Shown here piece by piece: positions 1 to 8,400 of a stretch of DNA of 20,855 nucleotides. The notes beneath the pieces were generated by a model. The model was given only the letters and a program-made list of their open reading frames with translations, searched no databases and was not told the origin of the DNA. Origin of the DNA: JBMNUL01 sp050946255 (GTDB taxonomy: Bacteria > Actinomycetota > Coriobacteriia > Coriobacteriales > CADBOM01); NCBI GenBank assembly GCA_050946255.1, contig JBMNUL010000032.1, positions 1 through 20,855 of the forward strand. Direction: 5' to 3'. The position numbers were made by a program, and so were the translations under genes. Position 1 is the stretch's first letter. Each line of letters starts with the position of its first letter.

Positions 1-155
1 GAATCGACTGCATCACCCTGCTCGCAGGAGAAGATCTTGACGATAGCGACTTCGAGAGCATGCAGGACTACGTGGATACGAACTACCCCGATTTGGAGAT
101 GGATGCGAACAGGGGAGAGCAACCGCTCTACCCGCTGGTGCTTTCCGTGGAGTAG
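1..155 (+). CDS. C-terminal end of a DAK2/YloV-type (FakA-like) protein, 5' partial
   Basis: An open frame enters from the left edge (first full codon at 3) and ends at TAG 153-155, followed at once by a second TAG. The 50 visible residues include a D-D-S-D-F acidic stretch and the ending GEQPLYPLVLSVE. A final 'G-x-Q-P-L-Y-P-L/I-x-x-S-V-E' is typical of the C-terminus of DAK2-domain proteins of the YloV/FakA family, which bind fatty acids or glycerone-like substrates and often lie directly upstream of recG. The assignment rests on this short tail plus the recG neighbour; the kinase domain lies outside the window. Function beyond the family label is inference. Confidence 0.6.
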   Translation, partial: IDCITLLAGEDLDDSDFESMQDYVDTNYPDLEMDANRGEQPLYPLVLSVE

Positions 156-164
156 TAGATCCTC

Positions 165-184
165 AATCCGCTTCCGTGCGGATT
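165..184 (+). terminator. Small stem-loop between the YloV-like gene and recG
   Basis: AATCCGC (165-171) pairs perfectly with GCGGATT (178-184) around a 6-nt loop. No real T-run follows (TGATAAAC), so it is at best a weak terminator or processing hairpin in a 76-bp gap. Confidence 0.35.
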
Positions 185-231
185 TGATAAACACCTGGAT
201 TTTCCCGGGCTAGGATGGACGTGAGGAGACC

Positions 232-2475
232 TTGGCAAACCGCCGGATAGATGGCGCGCTCAGGCTCGACGAGAGCGTGTCGTGCCTGAAGTATGTCAGC
301 CCCTCACGGGAGCGTGATCTCGCCAAGTTGGGAATCTTCACGGTTCGAGACCTTCTGTACAACCCGCCAAAGCGCTACGTGGACTTCACCGACGTCACCC
401 CGATAGCCTCATGCCAGATTGGGGAGAAGGCAAATGTGCTGGGCCGCGTGGACAACGTCTCCACGAGGGTTGTCCGTCGCAGGATGCGGATAGTCGAGGC
501 CTCGATTGTAGACGACACCGGGGTTATGAACGCCATCTGGTTCAACCAGCCGTGGGTTGCCAACAACATCAAAGAGGGCAAGACCGTGCTGATGCAGGGG
601 ACGGTCGCCCACAGGGGAGGCTTCAAGCAGATGAGCTCCCCGCTCTACCTCGTGGTGGACGGCGGTATGGGATCGATGGGAAACATCCGGCCGGTGTACC
701 GCCAGACCAGGGGGATAACCTCCACTTGGATCGGCAAGTTCGTCGACGAAGCTCTGGATCTGACGTCATGCCCAGTTGACCCGCTTCCTGTTTGGTCGAG
801 GGTGGAGAACCACCTCATGAGCAGGCATTGCGCACTAGAGCAGATCCATCATCCGGCAAACATGCAGCAGCGTGACGAGGCCCGGAAGAGACTTGCATAC
901 GAGGAGCTGCTGATCTTGCAGCTCCATTGGATCATGGACAGGAACGGTCGGGAAGACGAGGGCGAGGCCCATGTGCACGTCAAGGACGGCCCAAAGCTCG
1001 CGGCCTTCTTCGAGGCCCTCCCGTTCTCTCTCACACAGGACCAGATGTCGGCACTCGAGGCAATCGTCGACGACATGTGCTCGGATAAGGTCATGAACAG
1101 AATGCTCATCGGCGATGTTGGAACCGGGAAGACGATCGTTGCGGCCGGCGCGATTGCCTGTGTGGCAGATTCCGGGAGCCAGGGGGTTCTCATGGCTCCG
1201 ACCGAGGTCCTCGCCAGACAGTATGGCCAGAAGATCGGACCGGAACTAGACCAGATAGGCGTCAGCTGGGCAACGCTGACCTCTTCGACGAGCGCTGCGG
1301 AGAGAAAGCGGATCGTGGCAAGCCTGGCCACAGGGCAGCTCGATGTCGTTTTCGCCACCCATGCTGTGCTCGAGGACGATATCGTGTTCCGGGACCTCTC
1401 GCTCGTCATCATTGACGAACAGCACCGGTTTGGCGTCGAGCAGAGGGAGAAGCTCCGTTCGAAGGGGACCGCTTGCGACTACCTTTGCATGACGGCCACC
1501 CCGATTCCCAGGTCTCTTGCGCTCACGATCTATGGCAACCTCGACTGTTCCTATATCAGGCAGAGGCCTGGTGGAAACCGCGATATCGAGACGGTAGTGC
1601 TCGACAAGCGCAACAGGTTCGCCGCATTCGACGAGATCCGCGAGTGCGTGAAGAAGGGACAGCAGGCCTACATCATCTGCCCGCTCATAGGAGAGGGGTC
1701 GGAAGAAGGGAGCGGCGACGGGAGATCTAGCGGGAAGTCTGCTAAAAGCGGCAAATCAGGGGCTGGGTCCAGCAGGCGGGAATCTGATGACCCCGACGAT
1801 GAGGACGACCTGGAGGATTATGAGGCCCCCCTGGATGAGGAGGACTTCGCCGCTCTGGGGGAGAACCTGAGAGCCGCCCGCGCAGAGGCGGATTACCTGC
1901 AGAATCAGGTGTTTCCCGAGATGACAGTCGGGCTTCTCTGCGGACAGATGAACCCGAAGGAGAAATCCGATGTCATGGAGCAGTTCCGAGATGGCCAGAT
2001 AGATGTCCTCGTCTCCACGACCGTAGTGGAAGTCGGGGTGGATGTTCCCAATGCCACGCTCATCGTCATAGAGGACGCCGAGAGATTCGGCCTATCGCAG
2101 CTGCACCAGCTTCGCGGCAGGGTCGGCAGGGGGGAGCATCCCGGAAAGGCCATCTTGCTCGCATCGACCAAGACCGAGATTGCCGCCAAGAGGATGCAAT
2201 ACATCGCCACCACGCAAGACGGCTTCAAGCTTGCCGATCTCGATCTATCGCTGAGACACGAGGGAGATGTCGTCGGAAGCAGGCAGCATGGCGATTCCGC
2301 GCTGAGGTTCTCCAACGTCATACGAGATTCTGACCTCATTTTCAGAGCCAGGGAGGATGCGACGAAAATACTAGAATCCGACCCGTTGCTCGAGCATCCG
2401 GTGAACGCATTGCTCGCTCACGAGGTGCATGCAATATACTCACAGGAAGCTGGTGCCGGAGAAGGCAACAGATAA
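232..2475 (+). CDS. recG: ATP-dependent DNA helicase RecG
   Basis: RecG remodels stalled replication forks and branch-migrates Holliday junctions. The 747-residue product has the N-terminal wedge/OB domain (about residues 55-150), Walker A GDVGTGKT (294-301), the DEQH box (395-398) followed by RFGVEQR, and a helicase C domain with TTVVEVGVDVPNA and QLHQLRGRVGRG. The start is TTG 232, chosen for the GAGGAG ribosome-binding site at 223-228. Odd point: between CPLI (483-486) and the conserved A-x-x-L helix near 550 there is an extra ~50-60 residues, first Ser/Gly/Lys-rich, then strongly acidic (Asp/Glu about 517-543). This explains why it is longer than E. coli RecG (693 aa, from memory). The rsmD start is only 14 bp past the stop, as in many bacteria. 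Confidence 0.95.
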   Translation: MANRRIDGALRLDESVSCLKYVSPSRERDLAKLGIFTVRDLLYNPPKRYVDFTDVTPIASCQIGEKANVLGRVDNVSTRVVRRRMRIVEASIVDDTGVMNAIWFNQPWVANNIKEGKTVLMQGTVAHRGGFKQMSSPLYLVVDGGMGSMGNIRPVYRQTRGITSTWIGKFVDEALDLTSCPVDPLPVWSRVENHLMSRHCALEQIHHPANMQQRDEARKRLAYEELLILQLHWIMDRNGREDEGEAHVHVKDGPKLAAFFEALPFSLTQDQMSALEAIVDDMCSDKVMNRMLIGDVGTGKTIVAAGAIACVADSGSQGVLMAPTEVLARQYGQKIGPELDQIGVSWATLTSSTSAAERKRIVASLATGQLDVVFATHAVLEDDIVFRDLSLVIIDEQHRFGVEQREKLRSKGTACDYLCMTATPIPRSLALTIYGNLDCSYIRQRPGGNRDIETVVLDKRNRFAAFDEIRECVKKGQQAYIICPLIGEGSEEGSGDGRSSGKSAKSGKSGAGSSRRESDDPDDEDDLEDYEAPLDEEDFAALGENLRAARAEADYLQNQVFPEMTVGLLCGQMNPKEKSDVMEQFRDGQIDVLVSTTVVEVGVDVPNATLIVIEDAERFGLSQLHQLRGRVGRGEHPGKAILLASTKTEIAAKRMQYIATTQDGFKLADLDLSLRHEGDVVGSRQHGDSALRFSNVIRDSDLIFRAREDATKILESDPLLEHPVNALLAHEVHAIYSQEAGAGEGNR

Positions 2476-2489
2476 GACCGGGGGTAGAC

Positions 2490-3134
2490 ATGAGGGTAGT
2501 TGCAGGAGAATTCAAGGGACGCAAGATCGACATGGTTCCCGATGAGGGCACCAGGCCTACGTCCGAGATGGTTCGAGAGGCCTTTGCGAGTTCAGTGCTG
2601 TCCAAGAGAAACGGGGGTTTCGAGGGCGCGAAGGTCCTCGATGCCTTTGCCGGCAGCGGGGCAGTCGGAATAGAGGCCCTTTCCAGGGGTGCTGCCACTT
2701 GCACGTTCATAGACAGCAACCAGAAGGCGATTGCGACCATCGAGTCGAATCTCGGGCAGCTTCCGATGGAAAACTCGCGCTACAAGGTCGTTCACTCCGA
2801 CTCCCTCGATTCCTTCTCTACCACCCGCGACGGCAGGGGAGTCTGTATTTTTCCGGGAGGGCCTTTCGACATCGTGTTCCTCGATCCCCCATATGCCATC
2901 GAGCCCAACCGCGTGTGCAGCTTCGTGAGAAGCATGGGTGAGACAGGGGGACTCGAAGACGGCTCGCTCATCGCGTACGAGACTCCGTGCAAGAAGTTCA
3001 AGAAGCTGAAGAAAAAGGACCCGATACCCGAGGATATCCTGCAGATGCTTGAAATTCTGGGAGATGGCTTCTCTTTGATGGGGGTCAAGGGATATGGAAA
3101 TACCCGCATAGTCTATTTCGGATATTCAAAGTAG
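2490..3134 (+). CDS. rsmD: 16S rRNA (guanine966-N2)-methyltransferase RsmD
   Basis: This is the SAM-dependent enzyme that methylates G966 of 16S rRNA on the assembling 30S particle. The 214-residue protein begins MRVVAGEFKGRKI and has the N-terminal T-R-P-T-x-x-x-V-R-E-A segment. It also has the SAM-binding motif DAFAGSGAVGIEALSRG and the amino-methyltransferase catalytic motif DPPY (132-135). ATG 2490 follows recG by 14 bp, with a GGGGG stretch upstream as a weak ribosome-binding site. The recG-rsmD-coaD order is common in Gram-positive bacteria and supports the call. The C-terminal part is rich in Lys (KKFKKLKKKD), plausibly for rRNA contact. Confidence 0.92.
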   Translation: MRVVAGEFKGRKIDMVPDEGTRPTSEMVREAFASSVLSKRNGGFEGAKVLDAFAGSGAVGIEALSRGAATCTFIDSNQKAIATIESNLGQLPMENSRYKVVHSDSLDSFSTTRDGRGVCIFPGGPFDIVFLDPPYAIEPNRVCSFVRSMGETGGLEDGSLIAYETPCKKFKKLKKKDPIPEDILQMLEILGDGFSLMGVKGYGNTRIVYFGYSK

Positions 3135-3237
3135 CGGATACCACCGGCGAGCTGTGCACTATTGGAAATTCCGTAGTATAAAATACAAATGTTTGCGGAT
3201 AGTGCCCCGAACGTTTTCCAGACGAGAGGAACTGAAC

Positions 3238-3753
3238 ATGACCGAGGAGAGGCGAAACGAGACCAGGGCGATGGTGCCGGGGACGTTCGACCCGATAACA
3301 GTTGGCCACATGGACGTGATCCGAAGGGCATCCAAGCTCTTTGGCGAAGTTGTGGTGGCTGTGGCAGAGTCTTCCCGCAAGGGAGTGAACGGCCCGATGT
3401 TCTCTCTCAACCAGAGAGTCGAGCTGGCCAGCGAGGCTCTTTCGGACATTGACAATGTGACGGTCAAACCATTCACAGGCCTGCTCGTGGATTTTGCCAA
3501 GGAAAACGAGGTGCAGGCAGTTGTGAAGGGGCTCCGCGCCGTGACGGACTTCGAGTCGGAGTTCCAAATGGCCGCGCTCAACTACAAGCTAGACCCGAAT
3601 CTCGAGACCATCTTCATCATGTCTGTTCCGGAGAACATGTACCTTTCCTCATCAGTTGTCAGGGAAATCGCATATTTCAAGGGAAATGTGCACGGTCTTG
3701 TACCGCAGGTGGTGGGAAAGGCCCTGTCAGATATCACTGGATGCTCATATTAA
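3238..3753 (+). CDS. coaD: Phosphopantetheine adenylyltransferase CoaD
   Basis: CoaD transfers AMP from ATP to 4'-phosphopantetheine, the penultimate step of CoA synthesis. The product (171 aa from this start) has PGTFDPITVGH (T-x-G-H nucleotidyl-transfer motif at about 21-24), the VVKGLRAVTDFESEFQMA segment, and YLSSSVVREIA, the equivalent of the ISSS/T-x-x-R motif. The same frame is open back to an ATG at 3154. I prefer ATG 3238 because GAGAGGA precedes it at good spacing and because residues upstream of it are not family-like. The 103-bp gap after rsmD contains an AT-rich TATAAA at 3177-3182 that could be a -10, but no convincing -35 goes with it. The stop overlaps one arm of an inverted repeat. 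Confidence 0.94.
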   Translation: MTEERRNETRAMVPGTFDPITVGHMDVIRRASKLFGEVVVAVAESSRKGVNGPMFSLNQRVELASEALSDIDNVTVKPFTGLLVDFAKENEVQAVVKGLRAVTDFESEFQMAALNYKLDPNLETIFIMSVPENMYLSSSVVREIAYFKGNVHGLVPQVVGKALSDITGCSY

Positions 3754-3761
3754 TCCAGTGA
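3734..3761. repeat. 9-bp perfect inverted repeat across the coaD stop codon
   Basis: TCACTGGAT (3734-3742) and ATCCAGTGA (3753-3761) are perfect complements around a 10-nt spacer, spanning the coaD stop (TAA 3751-3753). No T-run follows, so it is not a standard terminator. It lies immediately upstream of the extended -10 at 3763-3771, so an operator or a 3'-end hairpin are both possible. Confidence 0.5.
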
Positions 3762-3762
3762 A

Positions 3763-3771
3763 TGATATACT
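3763..3771 (+). promoter_or_regulatory. Candidate extended -10 promoter for the coiled-coil gene
   Basis: TGATATACT matches an extended -10 (TGn followed by TATACT, 5 of 6 to TATAAT). No TTGACA-like -35 is visible 17 bp upstream, where the inverted repeat lies instead. The predicted start of transcription near 3778 would give a ~100-nt leader to the ATG at 3879. This is inferred from sequence match only. Confidence 0.35.
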
Positions 3772-3878
3772 ACTTGTTCAGATGAAACAGCCAGAACCGG
3801 CTACAAACAACAGACCATGGCTCCCGATTGGAAAACCCGATGGGGCCCGTTTAGAAGATTTTCGGAAAGGGACTGCAA

Positions 3879-4343
3879 ATGGACGAGACCGGAGTACTCG
3901 CACTGCTCGATGAACTCGCGGACCTGCTGGACGACAGCAAGCCTGCTCTCGGCAACAGCTCCAGGCGTCAGGTCGACTACGATCAGGCAATGGATATCAT
4001 CAATGACATCAGGGATGCTTTCCCGGTGGAGTTCTCCCAGGCCAGACAAATCGTCAGGGAACGTCAGGGACTGCTGGAAGATGCCGAGGCCGAGTGCAAC
4101 AGGATTCTTGAAGATGCCCGCAACCAGGCGCTCACGATTGCAAGCGAGCAGGAGATCGTGAGGATTGCCCAGCAGCAGGCCGAGAACATCCTAGCTGACG
4201 CCAGGGAGGTAGAGCGCTCCACCAGGGCAGGCGCAGAGGATTACGCGGACAACGTCTTCTCCCACATCGAGTCCACGCTCGACTCGCTCACGGAGAATGT
4301 TCACCGTTGCCGTGAGAGGCTCAACAACCGCTCTGCTCACTAA
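3879..4343 (+). CDS. DivIVA/SepIVA-like coiled-coil protein
   Basis: A 154-residue, soluble, highly charged and Gln/Ala/Glu-rich protein, predicted almost entirely helical. Residues ~30-60 contain VDYDQAMDIINDIRDAFP, then a long run (about 60-145) with hydrophobic positions spaced as in a coiled coil and the segment LEDAEAECNRILEDARNQA. That segment resembles the C-terminal coil of DivIVA-domain proteins and of F0F1 subunit b, and automatic annotators often confuse the two. No transmembrane segment is present, which argues against subunit b. In mycobacteria, SepIVA (a DivIVA-like protein involved in septation and envelope growth) is encoded beside the DUF177 gene, and the same neighbourhood (coaD before, DUF177 after) is seen here. 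The canonical N-terminal DivIVA lipid-binding motif is not obvious, so the function is inference. ATG 3879 follows a GGAAAGGG ribosome-binding site. A strong terminator follows. Confidence 0.65.
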   Translation: MDETGVLALLDELADLLDDSKPALGNSSRRQVDYDQAMDIINDIRDAFPVEFSQARQIVRERQGLLEDAEAECNRILEDARNQALTIASEQEIVRIAQQQAENILADAREVERSTRAGAEDYADNVFSHIESTLDSLTENVHRCRERLNNRSAH

Positions 4344-4371
4344 TTCGTACCCCACGCATCTATAGCATCGC

Positions 4372-4411
4372 AGGAGCCTTCCCTGGGCTTTGCCCGCGGA
4401 GCTCCTTTTTT
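4372..4411 (+). terminator. Intrinsic terminator after the coiled-coil gene
   Basis: AGGAGC (4372-4377) pairs with GCTCCT (4401-4406), with an inner GGGC-TTT-GCCC stem, followed by six T's. This two-tier hairpin plus T-run is a convincing intrinsic terminator. Confidence 0.85.
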
Positions 4412-4429
4412 CGTTTCATAGGTCAGAGC

Positions 4430-4642
4430 GGGGATCATCATCTTCAGGAGCTAGACGACGAGCTAAGGCTCTGCGGATCTGATCTTGGGGGTTCATCATC
4501 GTCAGGTGCAAAATGGCGAGCTAAGGCTACGAGGATCTTAGCGCTGCCCATCATCCTTCGTCAGGCGTGGGGCAAAGAGGCAAAGTCCCACGGGTACGAG
4601 CGGGGTTCATTATCACCGGGTGCGAAACACGAGGTAAATGAA
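4430..4642 (+). repeat. Four degenerate ~58-bp tandem repeats in the DUF177 leader
   Basis: Units begin near 4430, 4488, 4546 and 4602 (spacings 58, 58, 56). Units 1 and 2 share GGGG[A/T]TCATCATC, TCAGG, GAGCTAAGGCT and GGATCT in register. Unit 3 keeps CATCATCCTTCGTCAGG and then diverges. Unit 4 has GGGGTTCATTATC, GGGTGCGAAA and CGAGGTAAATGA, where the GAGGT is the ribosome-binding site of the DUF177 gene. The aligned place in units 1 and 2 (GAGCTAAGG) looks like a decayed copy of the same site. No coding frame and no obvious promoter is visible within the array. It fills almost all of the gap between the terminator at 4372-4411 and the start at 4643. Confidence 0.75.
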
Positions 4643-5197
4643 ATGGACAAGGTTCTTTTCCAAACATCCGATATCTCCGCATATGCTGGTCAGGGCCAGA
4701 AGCTCACCGGCACGCTCGAGGTAGGGGAGTTTTCGTTGGGGCCGATGAATTATGCGATTGAGAAAGGAATTTCCTACGAGGTGACCCTTTCTAACATAGG
4801 CGACGCGATCGTCGTGAACGGGTATGCCTCTGCAGATGTGGACGGTACCTGTGTCAGGTGTCTTGAGCCGGCGAAGGTCAATGTCGAATCCGACGTGGAG
4901 GGTTACTTCGCCCTGTCTGAAGACTCCGATGTGACGGGTATGGAGGAAGACGAGTACGAATATGTTCCCGAGGATGGGGTGATCGACCTGGCCCCAGAGA
5001 TCTATTCCGCCATCATCGTGGAGATCCCGACGATTTTCCTCTGCAAGGACGATTGCAAGGGGCTGTGCCCAACTTGCGGGGCAAACCTCAACTACGAGAC
5101 ATGCGATTGCGCCAACAAGATCGACGAGGACAATCCCTTCTCTGTTCTCAAGGACCTGTTCAAAGACGAAAATATGAACAATGAAGCGGATAATTGA
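4643..5197 (+). CDS. DUF177 (YceD-family) zinc-ribbon-like protein
   Basis: A 184-residue acidic protein of the DUF177/YceD family, linked in other organisms to 23S rRNA/50S assembly. It shows the family core GTCVRCLEPAKVNVESDVEG (about residues 69-88), an acidic loop (EEDEYEYVPEDG) and the C-terminal cysteine cluster CKGLCPTCGANLNYETCDC, a likely metal site. ATG 4643 follows GAGGT at 4631-4635, inside the last 58-bp repeat. In most bacteria this gene is followed within a few bases by rpmF (ribosomal protein L32) and often by plsX or rnc. Here none of these follows, and the next gene is an ABC transporter 272 bp away. The role in ribosome assembly is family knowledge, not something the sequence shows. 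Confidence 0.88.
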   Translation: MDKVLFQTSDISAYAGQGQKLTGTLEVGEFSLGPMNYAIEKGISYEVTLSNIGDAIVVNGYASADVDGTCVRCLEPAKVNVESDVEGYFALSEDSDVTGMEEDEYEYVPEDGVIDLAPEIYSAIIVEIPTIFLCKDDCKGLCPTCGANLNYETCDCANKIDEDNPFSVLKDLFKDENMNNEADN

Positions 5198-5215
5198 GAA
5201 TCCTGTGTCCAACTC

Positions 5216-5263
5216 GTGAATCTTCACCTCTGCAATGTATAATTATCTTTATTCGTGATAATT
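5216..5263 (+). promoter_or_regulatory. Candidate promoter with overlapping AT-rich palindrome upstream of the ABC transporter
   Basis: A perfect TATAAT lies at 5238-5243, with GTGAAT at 5216-5221 as a weak -35 (spacing 16). AATTATC (5241-5247) and GATAATT (5257-5263) form a perfect 7-bp inverted repeat overlapping the -10 and the likely start point, the position expected of a repressor operator. The surrounding 5198-5470 is clearly more AT-rich than its flanks and holds no gene I can support. Confidence 0.5.
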
Positions 5264-5272
5264 TGCATATGA

Positions 5273-5288
5273 CAAGACGAGAGTCTTG
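5273..5288 (+). other. GNRA-capped hairpin in the ABC transporter leader
   Basis: CAAGAC (5273-5278) and GTCTTG (5283-5288) pair perfectly around GAGA, a GNRA tetraloop. If transcription starts near 5250, this is close to the 5' end of a ~220-nt leader and may protect or fold the mRNA. There is no T-run, so it is not a terminator. Confidence 0.4.
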
Positions 5289-5469
5289 CTTTGCAGTGGG
5301 CTTTGTAACAATGCGAGAACAGGTATTGCAAGAATATGTGGGAAGTGTTTTTGCATGGTTTTTGGTGAAAGGATTCTGTGGCATTTTCGGACCGTCAGAA
5401 TGACCTCTGTCCCCGTGATATCCCAAAGCCTGTGAGGAGCACTAGCATCTCCGCTGAATAGGGGCTTCA

Positions 5470-8400
5470 GTGATCGAGGTTAAGGACATACGGAAATCTT
5501 ATAAGGCCGGGGACTTCGTTCAGAATGCTCTCGACGGTGTCTCGTTGAATCTCCGCGACAACGAGTTTGTGGCGATTCTGGGTCCCAGCGGGTCCGGCAA
5601 GACCACTTTCCTCAACATCCTGGGTGGACTGGACCGTGCGGATTCCGGCGACATCGTGATCAATGGGATCTCCACCAAGGACTACAAGGACCGCGATTGG
5701 GATACCTATAGGAACCACAGAATCGGGTTCGTCTTCCAGAGCTACAACCTCATCCCACATCAGACCGTGCTCTCCAATGTGGAACTGGCGCTCACGCTTT
5801 CCGGAGTCTCACGTGCAGACCGCAAGGAACGCGCCACCAAGGCCCTCGAGAGAGTGGGACTGGGTGACCACATCAACAAGAACCCGAGCCAGCTTTCCGG
5901 TGGGCAGATGCAGAGGGTCGCCATCGCGAGGGCCCTTGTAAACAACCCAGAGATTGTCCTAGCAGACGAGCCTACCGGCGCACTCGATACCGAGACCGGT
6001 ATTCAGGTGATGGATATCCTCGAGGAAGTCGCACAGGACCGTCTCGTGGTGATGGTTACCCACAATCCGGATCTGGCGGACAGGTATGCTTCTAGAATCG
6101 TGCGGCTATCGGATGGAAAGATCGTAAGCGATAGCGATCCGTATATCGTGACCGCCGCCGAGGTGGAAGCTGCCAGGGCGATGGAGATGTCTGCTGCTGT
6201 GGCTGTGCCGATGGCTGCTGCAGCAGGTGAGGCCTCCGAGCCAACTGTGCCATCGGTTGAACCCGAAGCCGAGAGCGCTGAGGCTGGTGAGCTCGGGCAG
6301 GATCAGACCGGATTCTCCCGGGTCGATGAGGGAGCTGCCGAGCCAGGCGAGCCCGGAACCGAACCAGCAGAGCAAAATGCGGAAGTCACAGAACCCGCAG
6401 AGCCTGGTGCGGAAGTCGCCACCGAACCAGCTCCTACAACTTCAGTCAAGAACGGTGCCGAACCTGCTGCAGGCGCCGCAGCAGCTATGGCAGCGGAAGA
6501 CGCTGCGGACAAAACGGCGGCGTTCGAACCAGTAGGGGTTTCCTCCTCTGCGGACAAGGGACCATCTTCCAAATCGAAGGCAGGCAAGAAGTATGCCTCG
6601 ATGTCATTCCTGACCGCGCTCGCGCTCTCCTTCCAGAACCTCATGACGAAGAAGGGGCGCACCTTCCTAACCGCATTTGCCGGCTCTATCGGCATCATCG
6701 GAATCGCCGCCATCCTTGCGCTCTCCAACGGCGTGAACAACTACATCACCGATACCGAGGAAGATGCCCTGACCAACTATCCTCTGACCATAACCAAGTC
6801 GAGCTTCGACATCACAAGCCTGATGTCGCCGACGACCACGGAGAATTCCTCGGATGCGGAGGCAGATTCAGGAGTGGATACCAGTTCCACTATTCCGGAG
6901 ACCACGATCATGAGCGACATGTTCGCAGAGGTAAAGAACAACGACCTGGTTAAGTTCAAGGCCTATCTTGAGTCGGGCGAATCCGATATCTACGACTACG
7001 TGTCCGCGATCCAGTATTCGTATGGGATAGTCCCCCAGATCTTTGAGGACAACGTCGATGAGAACGGTGTGGTACAGCTCAACCCCTCTTCGGTCACCAG
7101 TGCTTTATCGAACGACATCAACACATCTTCGCTGACATCCTCCGCGGTGGCTGGGACGAGCGTCTTCAATGAAATGCTGAACAACCAAGAGGTGCTCGAG
7201 GAACAGATGGACGTTGTGGAGGGCAGATGGCCCGAGAGCTATGACGAGGCTGTGCTCGTCCTCAACGAAAACGGTGGCCTGAGCGACTACACGCTCTATT
7301 GCCTTGGGGTCTACGACCCCGATAACATGTCGAATATGGTCGAGGAGGCATTGAACGGCGAGGAGGTCGAGGTTCCCGAGACCGAGCAGACGCTCACATA
7401 TGACGATGCAATGAACTTGACGTTCCGTGTCGTGCCCTCAGCGTACATGTACGACTACAGCTCCTCAACTGGCACGTGGACAGACAAATCCGACGACGAT
7501 GAGTTCATGAAGGACGTTGTGGAAAACGGAATCCAGCTCAAGATCGTCGGAATCGTGATGCCGGACAAGACCTCCAGCGCGACCGCGCTCTCGGAGGGCG
7601 TCGCATACACGCCGGAACTCACCAACAAGCTTATCGAGATGGCGGGTGAGACGGAAATAGTCAAGGAACAGGTGGCCTCTCCAGATGTGGACGTGTTCAC
7701 CGGGGAGACTTTCGAGGAGCTCCAGGACAGCCAGGGGGATGATTTCGACCTCACGTCGATATTCTCCATAGATGAGGACAAGCTCGCGCAGGCATTCTCC
7801 TTCGATACCTCAGGCTTGGATTTCTCTGACCTCAACTTCGACACCAGCTCCATCGATACCGGGAGCATAGATCCCAGCAGCATCTCTGTGGACTCGAGCA
7901 CGCTTTCCTCGATAATGGACGAGGATGCAATCCGAAGCATCATGCAGAATGCGCCGGAGTTCACGATGCCGGATGCTGGAGGAGACCTGACCGACGACCA
8001 GATCGCGGCAATCTCCCAAACCGCGCAGGAGATGTCCGCCGATTTCGCATCATGGTTGGTCAGCGAGGGGAAGATCGTCCCTGGGACCGACCCAGATTAC
8101 GGGGCTTTGTTCAGCGAGTACCTTCAGACCGAGCGGGGCGCTTCCTATATGAACCAGATCAGCCAGGAGCTGAGCGCTAACGTGGCGGATCAGGTGAGCT
8201 CCGCGTTGGAGGACTACATGACCAACGAGTTCGCCCCGTACCTCACCCAGGCGATGCAGCAGCTGATGATCCAGGCGGCAAACGTCATGGTCACCGAGGT
8301 CGCACAGCAGATAAATTCCGAGATGGCATCGATGACCGACTCCCTGGGGAGCCAGCTCAACTCCATCATCTCCGGCGAGCTCTCGAGCAAGATGTCCAGC

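Noticed and set aside
3154..3237. N-terminal extension of CoaD by 28 residues
   Set aside because: No ribosome-binding site at 3154, residues unlike the family, and it would cover the AT-rich intergenic region; ATG 3238 has a good site.
3879..4343. ATP synthase subunit b
   Set aside because: No membrane segment and no neighbouring atp genes; similarity is only the Ala/Glu/Arg coiled coil.
4430..4642. CRISPR array
   Set aside because: The units are adjacent and degenerate, with no constant repeat separated by unique spacers, and there are no cas genes nearby.
5194..5403. 69-codon frame between DUF177 and the ABC transporter, considered as a replacement for rpmF
   Set aside because: It shows none of the L32 features (basic N-terminus, Cys/His pairs), overlaps the DUF177 stop and spans the promoter-like elements; composition is non-coding.
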